Origin: Diploptera punctata | Taxonomy: Eukaryota > Arthropoda > Insecta > Blattodea > Blaberidae | Direction: 5' to 3' | Length of the DNA stretch: 64,000 nt | Assembly: GCA_030220185.1 (NCBI GenBank) | Contig: JASPKZ010004199.1 | Span: forward strand, 2,464,001 to 2,528,000 | Part shown: positions 22,171-30,479 of the stretch, piece after piece | How positions within the stretch are numbered: position 1 is the first letter of the stretch | Layout of the letters: each line of letters opens with the position of its first letter | The notes under the pieces: generated by a model | Database searches by the model: none | Told to the model about the DNA's origin: nothing | Seen by the model: only the letters and a program-made list of their open reading frames with translations | Program-made: the position numbers and the translations under genes

Positions 22171-22888
22171 CAAGTAATAATATTATCACTCAGATGAGGC
22201 GTAGAAAGTCGTGTGTAGACTGAAATGAAACAGGAAAGAAGTTTTAGTTGTGTGAGTGAGCGGCTAGCTTTCTTTTGTTTTGTTTCTATGGCAATAATAA
22301 AAAAGATGGTAACTCCTCAACAGAAAGCATTTTGTGTTTTGCAGTTTGAGAGTTGTAAATCAGTTGTGACAGTTCAACTTGCGTTTCATAGGCAGTTTAA
22401 TCATGATCCCCCCCCCAATGCCAACAACATCTGTCGATGGCATAGTCAGATTCGCAATGACCGGTTGTCTGCATAAAGGCAAAAGTGTGGGACGACCAAG
22501 AGTGTCTGAGGACAATGTTGCTGCTGCCACATTTCAAGTGCAAAATCAGTGTAATCAGTAGGCTTTAGAGCCTGTAACAAATGTAAACGATAAAGACACA
22601 CATTTAAGTGTTTTCGTAAGACCTTCCACCCTGTCATTATTGGATTGGTCATCATGGTCCAGATGACAGGGCTTATCTCCAGTGGCCTTAGATCACTGGA
22701 TCTCATCTTTTGCAATTTTTTCCTTTGGTGTTCTGTAAAGGACAGTCTACGTGCCTTCATTGCCTGCTAACCTGCCCAAGTTGAGAGGCAGAATTTGAGA
22801 AGCTGTTGCTGCCATCAATCCAGACATGCTTATTAATGTAATCAAATGGTAAAGAGAAAAATTTATTATATTTGAAGAGAAAAATTTT

Positions 22889-22963
22889 CGCCTAGACCGA
22901 GACACGAACCCGGGACCTTTGGCTTGCTGGGCCAAATGCTCTACCAACTGAGCTACCGAGGCG
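22889..22963 (-). repeat. tRNA-like domain (E2, left arm)
   Basis: Minus strand: ends CGCCTCGG and TCTAGGCG, D arm TAGCTCAGTTGGTAGAGC, box B CGGGTTCGTGTCTC. The anticodon region CCAGCAA sits on a TTGGC-type stem, with C where position 33 should be U. Confidence 0.65.
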
Positions 22964-23490
22964 AGTTGCGATCTAGATGCAAATTTTTCTCTTATATACG
23001 TTGTAATTCCCTCTCACCAAATGCTTTTGAAACCATTGCTTCTATCTTTGCAAATGGCGGCTTCTTAGTTAAGAAGACATTTATTGGGAATTTAACATTA
23101 CTTTATAAAGCTAGTAAGGCTTATGATGTTTTTATTATTAATTTAACATTTCTCACTGAAAGATAAATTATATTTGAAGAGAACAATTTTTTTTATTAAT
23201 TTAACATTTCTCACTGAAAGATAAATTATATTTGAAGATAAATTATATTTGAAGAGAAAAATTTTTTTTCTCTTCAAATATAATTTATCTTTCAGTGAGA
23301 AATGTTAAATTAATAATAAAAACATCATTAGAAGCCTTACTAGCTTTATAAAGTAATGTTAAATTCCCAATAAATGTCTTCTTTACTAAGAAGCCGCCAT
23401 TTGCAAAGATAGAAGCAATGATTTCAAAAGCATTTGGTGAGAGGGAATTACAACGTATATAAGAGAAAAATTTGCGTCTAGATCGCAACT

Positions 23491-23564
23491 CGCCTTGGTA
23501 GCTCAGTTGGTAGAGCATTTGGCCCGGCAAGCCAAAGGTCCTGGGTTCGAGTCTCCGTCTAGGC
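23491..23564 (+). repeat. tRNA-like domain (E2, right arm)
   Basis: CGCCTTGGTAGCTCAGTTGG at the start, box B GGGTTCGAGTCTC and closing TCTAGGCG. An anticodon stem TTGGC/GCCAA with loop CCGGCAA can be drawn, again without U33. Polymerase III box A and box B are both good. Confidence 0.65.
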
Positions 23565-23642
23565 GAAAATTTTTCTCTTCAAATATAATTTATCTTTCAG
23601 TGAGAAATGTTAAATTAATAATAAAACATCAGAAAAATTTAT

Positions 23643-23715
23643 GCCTGAACCGGGAATCAAACGCCGAATCTTCAACTTTCCGTGCTGATGCTCTATCAAT
23701 TGAGCTAATTCAGGC
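23643..23715 (-). repeat. tRNA-like domain (E1, minus)
   Basis: Minus strand starts GCCTGAATTAGCTCAATTGA and ends TTCAGGC, so the seven-pair acceptor stem is intact. Box B is slightly decayed (GGCGTTTGATTCCC). Confidence 0.65.
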
Positions 23716-23928
23716 TTCCTTCCCATCCAAGCATAAATCCTCCCTTTACCTTACTCTCTTGGTCCCACATTCAAATGCAATAAATCATCATTCACAAATA
23801 CACAATGAATGGCTTCTACATGAAGGGACTCCACATAGCTAAAGCATTATTTATTAAATTAATGTTAAGAAGCTAAAGCTGTTAGTATGATTGAAATAAG
23901 TAAATTAATGTACACAACTAAATTAGAA

Positions 23929-24001
23929 GCCTGAATTAGCTCTATGGATAGAGCATCAGCACAGAAAGCTGAAGGTTCGGGGTTCGATTCCTAGTTCAGG
24001 C
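23929..24001 (+). repeat. tRNA-like domain (E1, plus)
   Basis: Acceptor GCCTGAA / TTCAGGC pairs fully. D arm AGCTCTATGGATAGAGC, anticodon stem CAGC/GCTG, and box B GGGGTTCGATTCC. There is no CCA or poly-T terminator immediately after; it runs into CATACATTTTTCTCT. Confidence 0.65.
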
Positions 24002-24264
24002 ATACATTTTTCTCTTTACCATTTGATTACAGTAATTTAGTTGTGTAAATTAATTTACTTATTTCAATCATAGTAACAGCTTTAGCTTCTTAATATTAAT
24101 TTAATGCTTATTAATGTATGGAAAGAATTAGTCTACAGGTTGGATGTGTGTCATGTAACAAATGGGGCTCACATTGAATACCTACGAACATACAATGTAA
24201 ACTGGAGATGTTATTCTTTCATTTAAGATGAGCTTTGTTTTTGTCATAATTAATTAAAGTATAA

Positions 24265-24775
24265 TTCAACACCTTTAAAATCGCTATATTCGTTTATGTA
24301 CTCCATGTATATAAAACTTTTATTCTCCCAATTATATTATATGGATGCGAAACATGAACTCTTACTTTAAGGGAGAAAAGAAGATTACGAGTATTTGAGA
24401 AAAAAGTTCTTAGGAAATTTTTGGGCCAAAAAGAGATGAACAGATAGTGAATGGAGAAAACTTCATAATAGTGAGCTACGTGATATATATAGCCTATAGG
24501 AAGCCAGATATAATAAGAAGAGTTAAGTCTCATAAACTGCGATGAGCAGTACATGTGGCACGTATGGGGAATAAAAGACGTGCATGGAAGCTTCTTGTTG
24601 GAAAACCAGAGGGAAAATGCCCCTTTGGTAGACCAAAAATGAGGTGGGAGAATAATATTATCCATGATTTGAGGGAAGTAGATTATACAGAAGATGATTG
24701 GAAAACATTAGCTCAGGATAGGAACGTATGGGGAGCTTATGTCGATGCAGCCATAAACCTAAAGGTTCGATAGAG
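24265..24775 (+). pseudogene. LINE C-terminal region, 3' end
   Basis: Encodes ILPIILYGC.T..LTL.E.RRLRVFEKK (24310-24410) and then ARMGNKRRAWKLLVGKPEGK, WENNIIHDLREVDYTEDDW and AQDRNVWGAYVDAAINLKVR*, the typical RTE/L2-like C-terminus. The early part has frameshifts. Its C-terminus is the donor sequence type of the bipartite element at 13044-13629. Confidence 0.75.
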
Positions 24776-24927
24776 CCAGTTAGTTATTGTGGAGTTTTTT
24801 TATTACGTCAAAATAGTGTGAAAACTTATCCCTGGTAGCACAGGACAATATGAATTATGTGGAAAAGCTGAATGAGGTAGCCATATTAAAATTTATTTAA
24901 AATCATAATGGAGGGAAAACAGTAGTA

Positions 24928-27355
24928 CAGTAAAAGCTCCTTATTTACATTTTCATCATTCGCAGATTAAAAAATTGCGACACAGATCCTGTATTCATGG
25001 CTAAAAATTATTTTTTTGTGGATCCAGATGGTATATTAGAAGCATTAGTATCTTTTATTAATGCATCAGCAACTTTTTTTATACTGCAGGCACGTGCCAA
25101 GGCAGCTTTTACAAAGAGTGATTCAAACCAAATGGACAAAGTAAAACAAACCTTATTGTCGCTAAGCCTAAAGTTTGTTGTTAAAACCCACCGCAATTGA
25201 TTTCACATGCTGCTATGTCCGTTATAAATGCCGCCCTCACCATGTTCAGTGTTTTATTATTTCAACTTATCATTCATTGCAATAATTTTGATTGAATAAC
25301 ATGTGTCTATTCTGCTTTGTTGCCAATTTATAATGTCAAATAAAAGGAAAGAAAATTAGTTCTGAAGCAGAAAAAAGTAGTGTTGCTGCTTAAAGTAAAA
25401 ACAGAAATGCTTGACCGTTTATGTGTTGGCGAGTCGTTTTGCTTCTATATCATTCTGTTTCGATGTTGGTGAATCAACTGTATGGTTCATCAAGAAATCC
25501 GAAGACAAAATAAGGAATTCTATAGCTGAATTCACAGGTTAATATAAATTTGAATTCAAAGGCCTTTTAAAAGCAGCAAAACAGGAAAAAATTACTAACT
25601 TCTTTAAGCCTTTGCCTAAGCCTGGCAGTAATAAATTAATAGAAATTGTTCAAAGTCTCTCATTAATTGATTTTATTTTGGTAATTTTCATTTTATTTTG
25701 GAACCTTGGAACATATCCCCTATATACTATAGCAGGATTTTAATATCATAATAAATATGAAAGTTTAAGTTAATAATTTTATATTTTAAAATTCTTTTAA
25801 TATTTATATATAACTTAAATAAAGAAAAACATCTAAATAATTCATTGTTGAATAAAAATGTCTCCGTAACAATTAAGGGAATTGTATTACATAAGTCTTT
25901 CTTAATAATGCTTTTAAAATTGTTTTATAATAAGTAGAATTGCGCGCAAATGTGCATTAAAATACTCTCTTGCTGAAAAAGCTATTGCAGCCATAAGAGG
26001 CATCAACGACATAAAATACATAAACAGACTGTCACTAGATACAGCAAAACAGCTATTCACCGCAAAGATTATTCCAATACTCGTCTATGGCCTGCAAATA
26101 ATATGGAAATACCTAAAGAAAAAAGATCTAAAGCAACTTGAAAAAGTAAAAGCCACTTTCCTAAAAAGAGTTCTCGGTTGTATCAAAAAATACTCCATCT
26201 CGACTTGTATATGAACTGGCACGGGAACCATTTCTAATAGAAGAGCTAAGGATATCGCTACAGCTACCGGCAACAATTCATTATGACGAGCTTCTAGCGG
26301 AAAGAGTGAGAAAAAGAAGCGAGATTGATTCAGACTTCTACGCCACAGAAGCAATGATAAATCGAACGTGGGCGAACCCTGACCAACCACAGCGGCATGT
26401 ACTTACTCGATTCTCTATACATGGCTTTCATCACGAGATATGCAAAAAACCAGGATTTCACCAAGCGGACGAATATTGTGTGTGTTCTCTGTGTGGATGT
26501 AAATGCAGCCAATACCATTTAGAACTGTGTACGAAAAGGACAAAAAGCTTAAACGCTTACAGCAAGAGAGTATTTTAATGCACATTTGTGCGCAATTCTA
26601 CTTATTATTAAAATTGTTTTAAGTCATTGTTGTCAGAATAATAAAGCTTTCTGTTATAACTGTAATAAGAACACCTGCTTAACTTAATATTTTTAAATAA
26701 AAGTATACTAAATTCTAATTGGATGTTAAAACAATTAACTTTTTGATTTAACAAATCAAATTTAGACATTATATTAACCAATAGAATTTAAAATATAACA
26801 TCATGTGATGTAATAAGGTTCTTTAAAATTATAAAAGAATTACTCTAGTCATTCAGCATGTAACTTTCATCAAGGATAGAAGCAATAACAGCTCTCCTGA
26901 TAAAATGTGATATTTAATACCAGAAGAATAGTTGATTCAAGAAAAGAAAAGAAAATAATTTAATTTTAATTGATGGTGAAGAATAATATACTACCTACAT
27001 TTACTTGATCTGCTGGGAAATCAAGAAGTGAGTAAATTTATAACTATTTCTACTAGAATCAGTTATTAGTGATTTTTAAAGTGTTTTTCCTATCCTGTGT
27101 ACCAACTACCGACCCTAAGACAAGAATCCGGCTCTACCGAAAATAAAACCCAACCTGAACCAGTAATTCTTTTTGGGACACTAATCCTTCAAAATGTTAC
27201 TACAAAATCGGCATAGCTGCTTCAAAACGTCGCCACAACTTGGGACAAAGAATTACTTCTTCAATACCCATACAAATTGCCAATACATATTCAGAGTTTC
27301 TGTATTTGCGGCATATTTGCAGAACATATTCCCCGGGAATAAGGAGCTTTTACTG
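24928..27355 (+). mobile_element. pogo/Tigger-like transposon with CENP-B-type domain (copy 1)
   Basis: TIRs CAGTAAAAGCTCCTTATT and AATAAGGAGCTTTTACTG with TA on both sides (24926-24927, 27356-27357). Degraded plus-strand coding: a helix-turn-helix around 25400-25540 (VGES-type then STVWFIKKSEDKIRNSI) and a fragment EKITNFFKPLPKPG. It is interrupted by a LINE fragment at 25926-26613. A shorter copy lies inverted at 42628-43511. Confidence 0.8.
25926..26613 (+). mobile_element. LINE fragment enclosed by long inverted repeats
   Basis: The coding part (AIAAIRGINDIKYINRLSLD, KIIPILVYGLQIIWK, ending CSLCGCKCSQYHLELC) belongs to the family at 14930-16670. Both edges carry the same roughly 50 bp in opposite orientation (TAGAATTGCGCGCAAATGTG and its complement, extending to CTCTCTTGCTG), so the 3' end of the LINE is repeated inverted at its 5' side. 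This recalls the PLE foldbacks, but the element is a LINE. Confidence 0.7.
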
Positions 27356-27393
27356 TATTAGAAAGTCATTCATCTGAAAATTTCACTAATTTA

Positions 27394-27720
27394 TGCAAAT
27401 AATTTTAGTTCATTATAGAGAGATTCCTCCGATCACTAACTGGAGTAACATTAAGGGATAGAATGAAAAGTGATGAGATAAGGATGCAGTGGAATAGTAT
27501 GGAAATGGTTGAACATATACAAAATTATCAGATTAAATGGTTCCAACACGTCCAGAGAATGTCAAATTCCCGTTTACCAAAGATGATTTACCACCTCAAC
27601 CCTAATGGCAAAAGAGACCTCGGAAGACCCTTCAACCGATGGAAGGATCAGTTTTTGTAGTCGCAGAACGGGCATCATCACCCAATACTGCATTCGGATT
27701 TCATTATAAATGTACCCACA
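27394..27720 (+). pseudogene. LINE C-terminal fragment
   Basis: RFLRSLTGVTLRDRMKSDEI, YQIKWFQHVQRMSNSRLPK and a GKRDLGRP..RWKDQFL* end give the conserved C-terminus of a non-LTR element related to 47762-49155. No upstream motifs remain. Confidence 0.7.
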
Positions 27721-27840
27721 TAAATGAACTATTTGGCATGAATTAATAAACAAAGGAATTATTCACCAACATGTTATGATAAATAACCAACAATACAGTT
27801 ATTTAAAATTCATCGGAGAACATATTGTTTAAACAACTCA

Positions 27841-28660
27841 CCTCATAGGATTCGTGCTTCCATGATATCGCGATTTCAAACATAATCATGTTCATCGTCA
27901 GCCATAACTCCGACTGATGAAATTCTTCGGCCGTCAACTATTCTATTGTCGCCATCTTCACTGCTGCCATCTATGGTTGAATTTATGAACTTCGAAATCA
28001 ATGTAATTTCGTTAGGGATATCAAAATTCATTGATCTATTTTTGTTTTTCTGAATGTATATTTTTTCCCAAACTGTCAATTCCAGAGGTTTCTCTACTTG
28101 TTTTAAAAGTTGAGCTTCTCTTCCAATTTTATGATGTTCTAATAAACTATGTGCAGCAATTGCAGATTTTTCAATTTCACAATTTTTAATATTTCTGAAA
28201 TGTTCTTTTGTCCGAATTTCCAAATTCCTTTTGTTTTTCCTATATAAACTTTATTGCAATCTTCACAATTTATTTGATAAATTCCAGATTTCTTACTGTC
28301 TGGAACATTGACTTTTTTTATTGGTACTTAGAAGATTACCCAGACTAAATTTATTTATTGGTGCCAAAGAAATGTTGTATTTGTCAAAAATTTTTTGAAA
28401 TTTCCTATGCATTTCAGGATGGTAAGTAATTTTCTTGTATTTTTTCTTTTCTTTGCAATTTTGTAGAGTAGTATATTCAATAAGTCTTTTATTGTGTTTG
28501 AATTTCTTCAACTTATTTATAATTAATTCTTTATCAAAACCATTTAATCTAGCAGTGTTTAAGATATGTTTAAACTCTTTATTGAAATTTTCTTCGTTTA
28601 ATGGTACATTTGTCAATCTGTAAATTAAGCTATTGAATATTGCATGCATAATTAAATATA
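27841..28660 (-). pseudogene. Penelope-like element, C-terminal half with GIY-YIG
   Basis: 28293-28649 encodes the RT-to-endonuclease linker (FNSLIYRLTNVPLNEENFNK, KEFKHILN..). After a frame shift near 28300, KKSGIYQINCEDCNKVYIGK is the GIY-YIG endonuclease start. A second shift near 28222 leads into RTKEHFRNIKNCEIEKSAIA, WEKIYIQKNKNRSMNFDIP and the terminal VMADDEHDYV*. PLEs pair a telomerase-like RT with this nuclease. The RT is truncated off. The last codons overlap a hammerhead core, and the CTATGAGGTGAG terminus follows. Confidence 0.85.
27858..27908 (-). ncRNA. candidate hammerhead ribozyme overlapping the PLE stop codon
   Basis: Minus strand: CUGACGA (27901-27895), extra U, stem II GAACAU-GAUU-AUGUUU, GAAA (27877-27874), fully palindromic AUCGCGAU as stem III, predicted cleavage after UA between 27866 and 27865. 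Five stem I pairs join 27902-27906 to 27865-27861 (two are G-U). The UGA stop of the PLE frame is the U11-G12-A13 of the ribozyme. Confidence 0.7.
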
Positions 28661-28809
28661 ATACAGTTATTTATCTTAATAGTATTGTTAATATGGTGTT
28701 TTTAGGTTTTTTCTACCTCAACATATTCAATTTTCCATACTTTGTTGAGACAAAAAATATATATTAATTAAATAAAAATAAAACAGTTTTCTTTGATTTT
28801 CATATTTAT

Positions 28810-28870
28810 TATATAATTCAGTGACAGCTGTTTCGGTACACTGTACCTTCTTCAGACATGTTAACAAATT
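28810..28870 (-). ncRNA. candidate hammerhead ribozyme (left arm)
   Basis: CUGAAGA at 28855-28849, stem II GGUAC-AGU-GUACC preceded by one extra A, GAAA at 28834-28831, stem III from palindromic CAGCUG closed by A-U, cleavage after GUC between 28823 and 28822. Stem I: GU/AC then an internal loop, then AUAAUU/AAUUAU. Confidence 0.7.
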
Positions 28871-28879
28871 ATTCATTCA

Positions 28880-28942
28880 TAATTTGTTAACATGTCTGAA
28901 GAAGGTACAGTGTACCGAAACAGCTGTCACTGAATTATATAA
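28880..28942 (+). ncRNA. candidate hammerhead ribozyme (right arm)
   Basis: Same sequence as its mirror: CUGAAGA 28896-28902, GAAA 28917-28920, CAGCUG 28921-28926, cleavage after GUC between 28928 and 28929. A preserved internal loop in stem I fits the loop-loop contacts natural hammerheads use. Confidence 0.7.
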
Positions 28943-29248
28943 TAAATATGAAAATCAAATAAAACTACGTTTTATTTTTATTTAATTAATAAATATGGAT
29001 TTTCATCAAGTAAACACCAACTCAATTGATTAAAAAAAAATATATATATATTCCTCTGATCATTATTCACTTATTGCTCTAATTATATTTGTGTGTTTTG
29101 TTATATTTTTAGAGTTATTGTAGACTATCATTTCCACTAGAATCCTCATTTTTCTTTTGTCAATCTAAGGGATTCATTTAGTGTAATTAAAAAAAAAGTT
29201 AATATAAAATTATGGAATATTCACCTGAAAGGTCTGTCTTCTCAACTT

Positions 29249-29580
29249 AATTAATTATTTAACTGTAGCGCTTTCGGGACTTGCCCCATCATTGGCAGGA
29301 TTCAAAACTGGTGTTTCACTGAAGATCTGGTAGAGGGGGTTGCATGTATTGGGTTCGTTTTCGTTTATCAGGCTGTCGTCGTTGTGAGCTGCTTTCATGA
29401 TTTCCATCTCTTCGAGTAGCTCACAACGACGACAGCCTAATAAACGAAAACGAACCCAATACATGCAACCCCCTCTACCAGATCTTCAGTGAAACACCAG
29501 AGTTTTGAATCCTGCCGATGATGGGACAAGTCCCGAAAGCGCTACAGTTAAGTAATTAATTAATTTTGAATAATACCTCA
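29249..29580 (+). repeat. foldback with hammerhead-like cores, family 2
   Basis: Arms of about 145 bp (29249-29398 and 29419-29565) around a 20 bp loop. Each has GGGACAAGTCCCGAAAGCGC or a close variant. The plus core reads CCGAUGA (29515-29521, U4 changed to C), then extra U, stem II, GAAA, palindromic AGCGCU and a UA|C site, so it is probably inactive. The tail TACCTCAACGGAACTCTCAT matches the element at 8565-8902. The long frames here are arm sequence, not genes. Confidence 0.75.
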
Positions 29581-29912
29581 ACGGAACTCTCATGAATCTT
29601 ATAAAAGTTAAAAAAAAAGTATTTTCTGCATAAACCTATATTTGTCAAAGAGGAAAAATTTTACTTAAACCGGAACCTGAGCCTAAGACTTCTAGATGTA
29701 TGTGCTGGCACTTTCTTCACTTGACATATCCAGGCAAATTTCTGTACTGACACAAATACTTCTCTCGTATAACCCCATAGGATTAGATCTTTGGTTCAGG
29801 TGATAAATTTTCTCTTTAAAAATCAGTTGAGATGATATACCTAGTGTATTAATTTACATTTTACTATCATATAAACTGATGTCTTCTTTAATACTTTGAA
29901 TTTTTTATTTAG
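29581..29912. other. end of GLOD4 intron 2; tRNA-like relic
   Basis: 29652-29740 is a decayed minus-strand E1-type unit (box B complement GGAACCTGAGCC, bordered by AAATTTT and AAATTTTCTCTTT). The intron closes with TTTTTTATTTAG at 29912. Confidence 0.5.
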
Positions 29913-30178
29913 GCCATATGACAATAGGTGGAGTAAAACAATGGTTGGCTATGGGCCTGAGGACTCACATTTTGTGGTTGAACTAACTTACAACTACAAT
30001 GTTCACTCCTATGAAAGTGGAAATGACTTCCTAGGATTCATTATTAAATCTAGTGAAGCGATAGAGAGAGCTAAGTCTCATGGTTGGCCAATCAGAGAAG
30101 AGAATGGGAGACAAGTAGTAGAAGCCCCTGGTGGTTATAAGTTCTATCTCATTAATGAATCACAACCAAAAGACAAAG
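29913..30178 (+). CDS. GLOD4: GLOD4 exon 3: most of VOC domain 1
   Basis: 266 bp, phase 2 in and phase 1 out (AAAG|GTATAG). Encodes residues 47-135: PYDNRWSKTMVGYGPEDSHF, VELTYNYNVHSYESGNDFLG and APGGYKFYL, aligning with human [40 protein letters not shown] and APGGYKFYL. The Glu in ELTYNY and the following strands occupy positions used for metal binding in true glyoxalases, but activity is not shown for this family. A LINE tail begins within a few bases of the donor. Confidence 0.96.
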
Positions 30179-30182
30179 GTAT

Positions 30183-30395
30183 AGTAATATTGTTCATCAT
30201 CCGGTATCATGGCAGCTGCTGCCGTCTTCCGGAAACCAAATGTCATTCCTCTCTGTCCGTCCATTGATCTTGCTCCAATCCTCTGATATTCATAGCTGCT
30301 TGTACCTCTTCTATCCAAGTTTTCTTCGGTCTTCCTCTCTTCCTCCTTTCCATTGGGATCCATTCCATAACAATTTTAGGCAGTCTTTGTTAGAT
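30183..30395 (-). pseudogene. LINE 3' end adjacent to a splice donor
   Basis: Minus strand: WIPMERRKRGRPKKTWIEEV, AAMNIRGLEQDQWTDREEW, the conserved LINE C-terminus, truncated 5' at about 30395. Its 3' end lies about 5-20 bp from the GLOD4 exon 3 donor at 30179. Confidence 0.75.
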
Positions 30396-30479
30396 GTTAA
30401 ATAATGTTAATGAATTATTCACAAAATTAGTATGCTATTGTGATACATGCATGGTTACATACATACATAGATACATATA

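Larger units (their letters stand above)
22866..23630. mobile_element. tRNA-like foldback, family E2, near-perfect palindrome
   Basis: Nested in E1 with an 11 bp duplication AGAAAAATTTA (22855-22865 and 23631-23641). Two E2 units lie head to head: about 22868-23250 is the inverted counterpart of about 23264-23600, differing by a few bases and a 35 bp extra repeat near the centre. Each arm carries the E2 body (AAGAAGCCGCCATTTGCAAA) and a tRNA-like domain. The open frames of about 80 codons on both strands are mirror products of this palindrome, not genes. Confidence 0.85.
22841..24103 (+). mobile_element. tRNA-like foldback, family E1, carrying a nested E2
   Basis: Flanked by a 15 bp duplication ATGCTTATTAATGTA (22826-22840 and 24104-24118) inside a transposase frame that reads on either side, so both ends are certain. 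The E1 part has two inverted tRNA-like units (minus 23643-23715, plus 23929-24001), each bordered by AGAGAAAAATTT / AAATTTTTCTCT. Its tail, TTAGTTGTGTAAATTAATTT through AACAGCTTTAGCTTCTTAAT, is also present inverted before the plus unit. The same tail follows the E1 palindrome at 63521-63788. Confidence 0.85.
22225..24240 (+). pseudogene. Tc1/mariner-type transposase with DUF4817-like N-terminus, rearranged
   Basis: 22300-22545 (plus) encodes the N-terminal helix-turn-helix (VTPQQKAFCVLQFESCKSVV, HRQFNHDPP). 22545-22640 is inverted: its minus strand gives GWKVLRKHLNVCLYRLHLLQ and LKPTDY. 22662-22840 (plus) gives the C-terminal VYVPSLPANLPKLRGRI and AVAAINPDMLINV, and 24105-24240 continues LVYRLDVCHVTNGAHIEYL. 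The break is the 22841-24103 insertion. Catalytic residues are not recoverable. A dead copy in GLOD4 intron 2. Confidence 0.75.
28764..28990. repeat. head-to-head dimer of the 113 bp hammerhead unit
   Basis: Arms 28764-28868 and 28880-28990 are near-perfect complements around ATTCATTCA. Each arm is a copy of the 113 bp unit that sits alone at 38879-38991, so this palindrome is an inverted dimer of it. The outer ends are AATTAAATAAAAATAAAAC. Confidence 0.85.

Noticed and set aside
22924..23166. 80-codon open frame repeated on the opposite strand at 23285-23530 and partly at 34916-35110
   Set aside because: The frames are mirror images produced by the E2 palindrome, start inside the tRNA-like domain and have no domain or codon signal. 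They follow from repeat structure and are not genes.
24997..25200. 67-codon frame as a host exon
   Set aside because: It sits between the TIRs of a pogo-like transposon, matches no host protein I recognise, and part recurs in altered form in the second copy.
29255..29464. 69-codon minus-strand frame
   Set aside because: Consists of foldback arm sequence; the mirrored arm gives the same text on the other strand.
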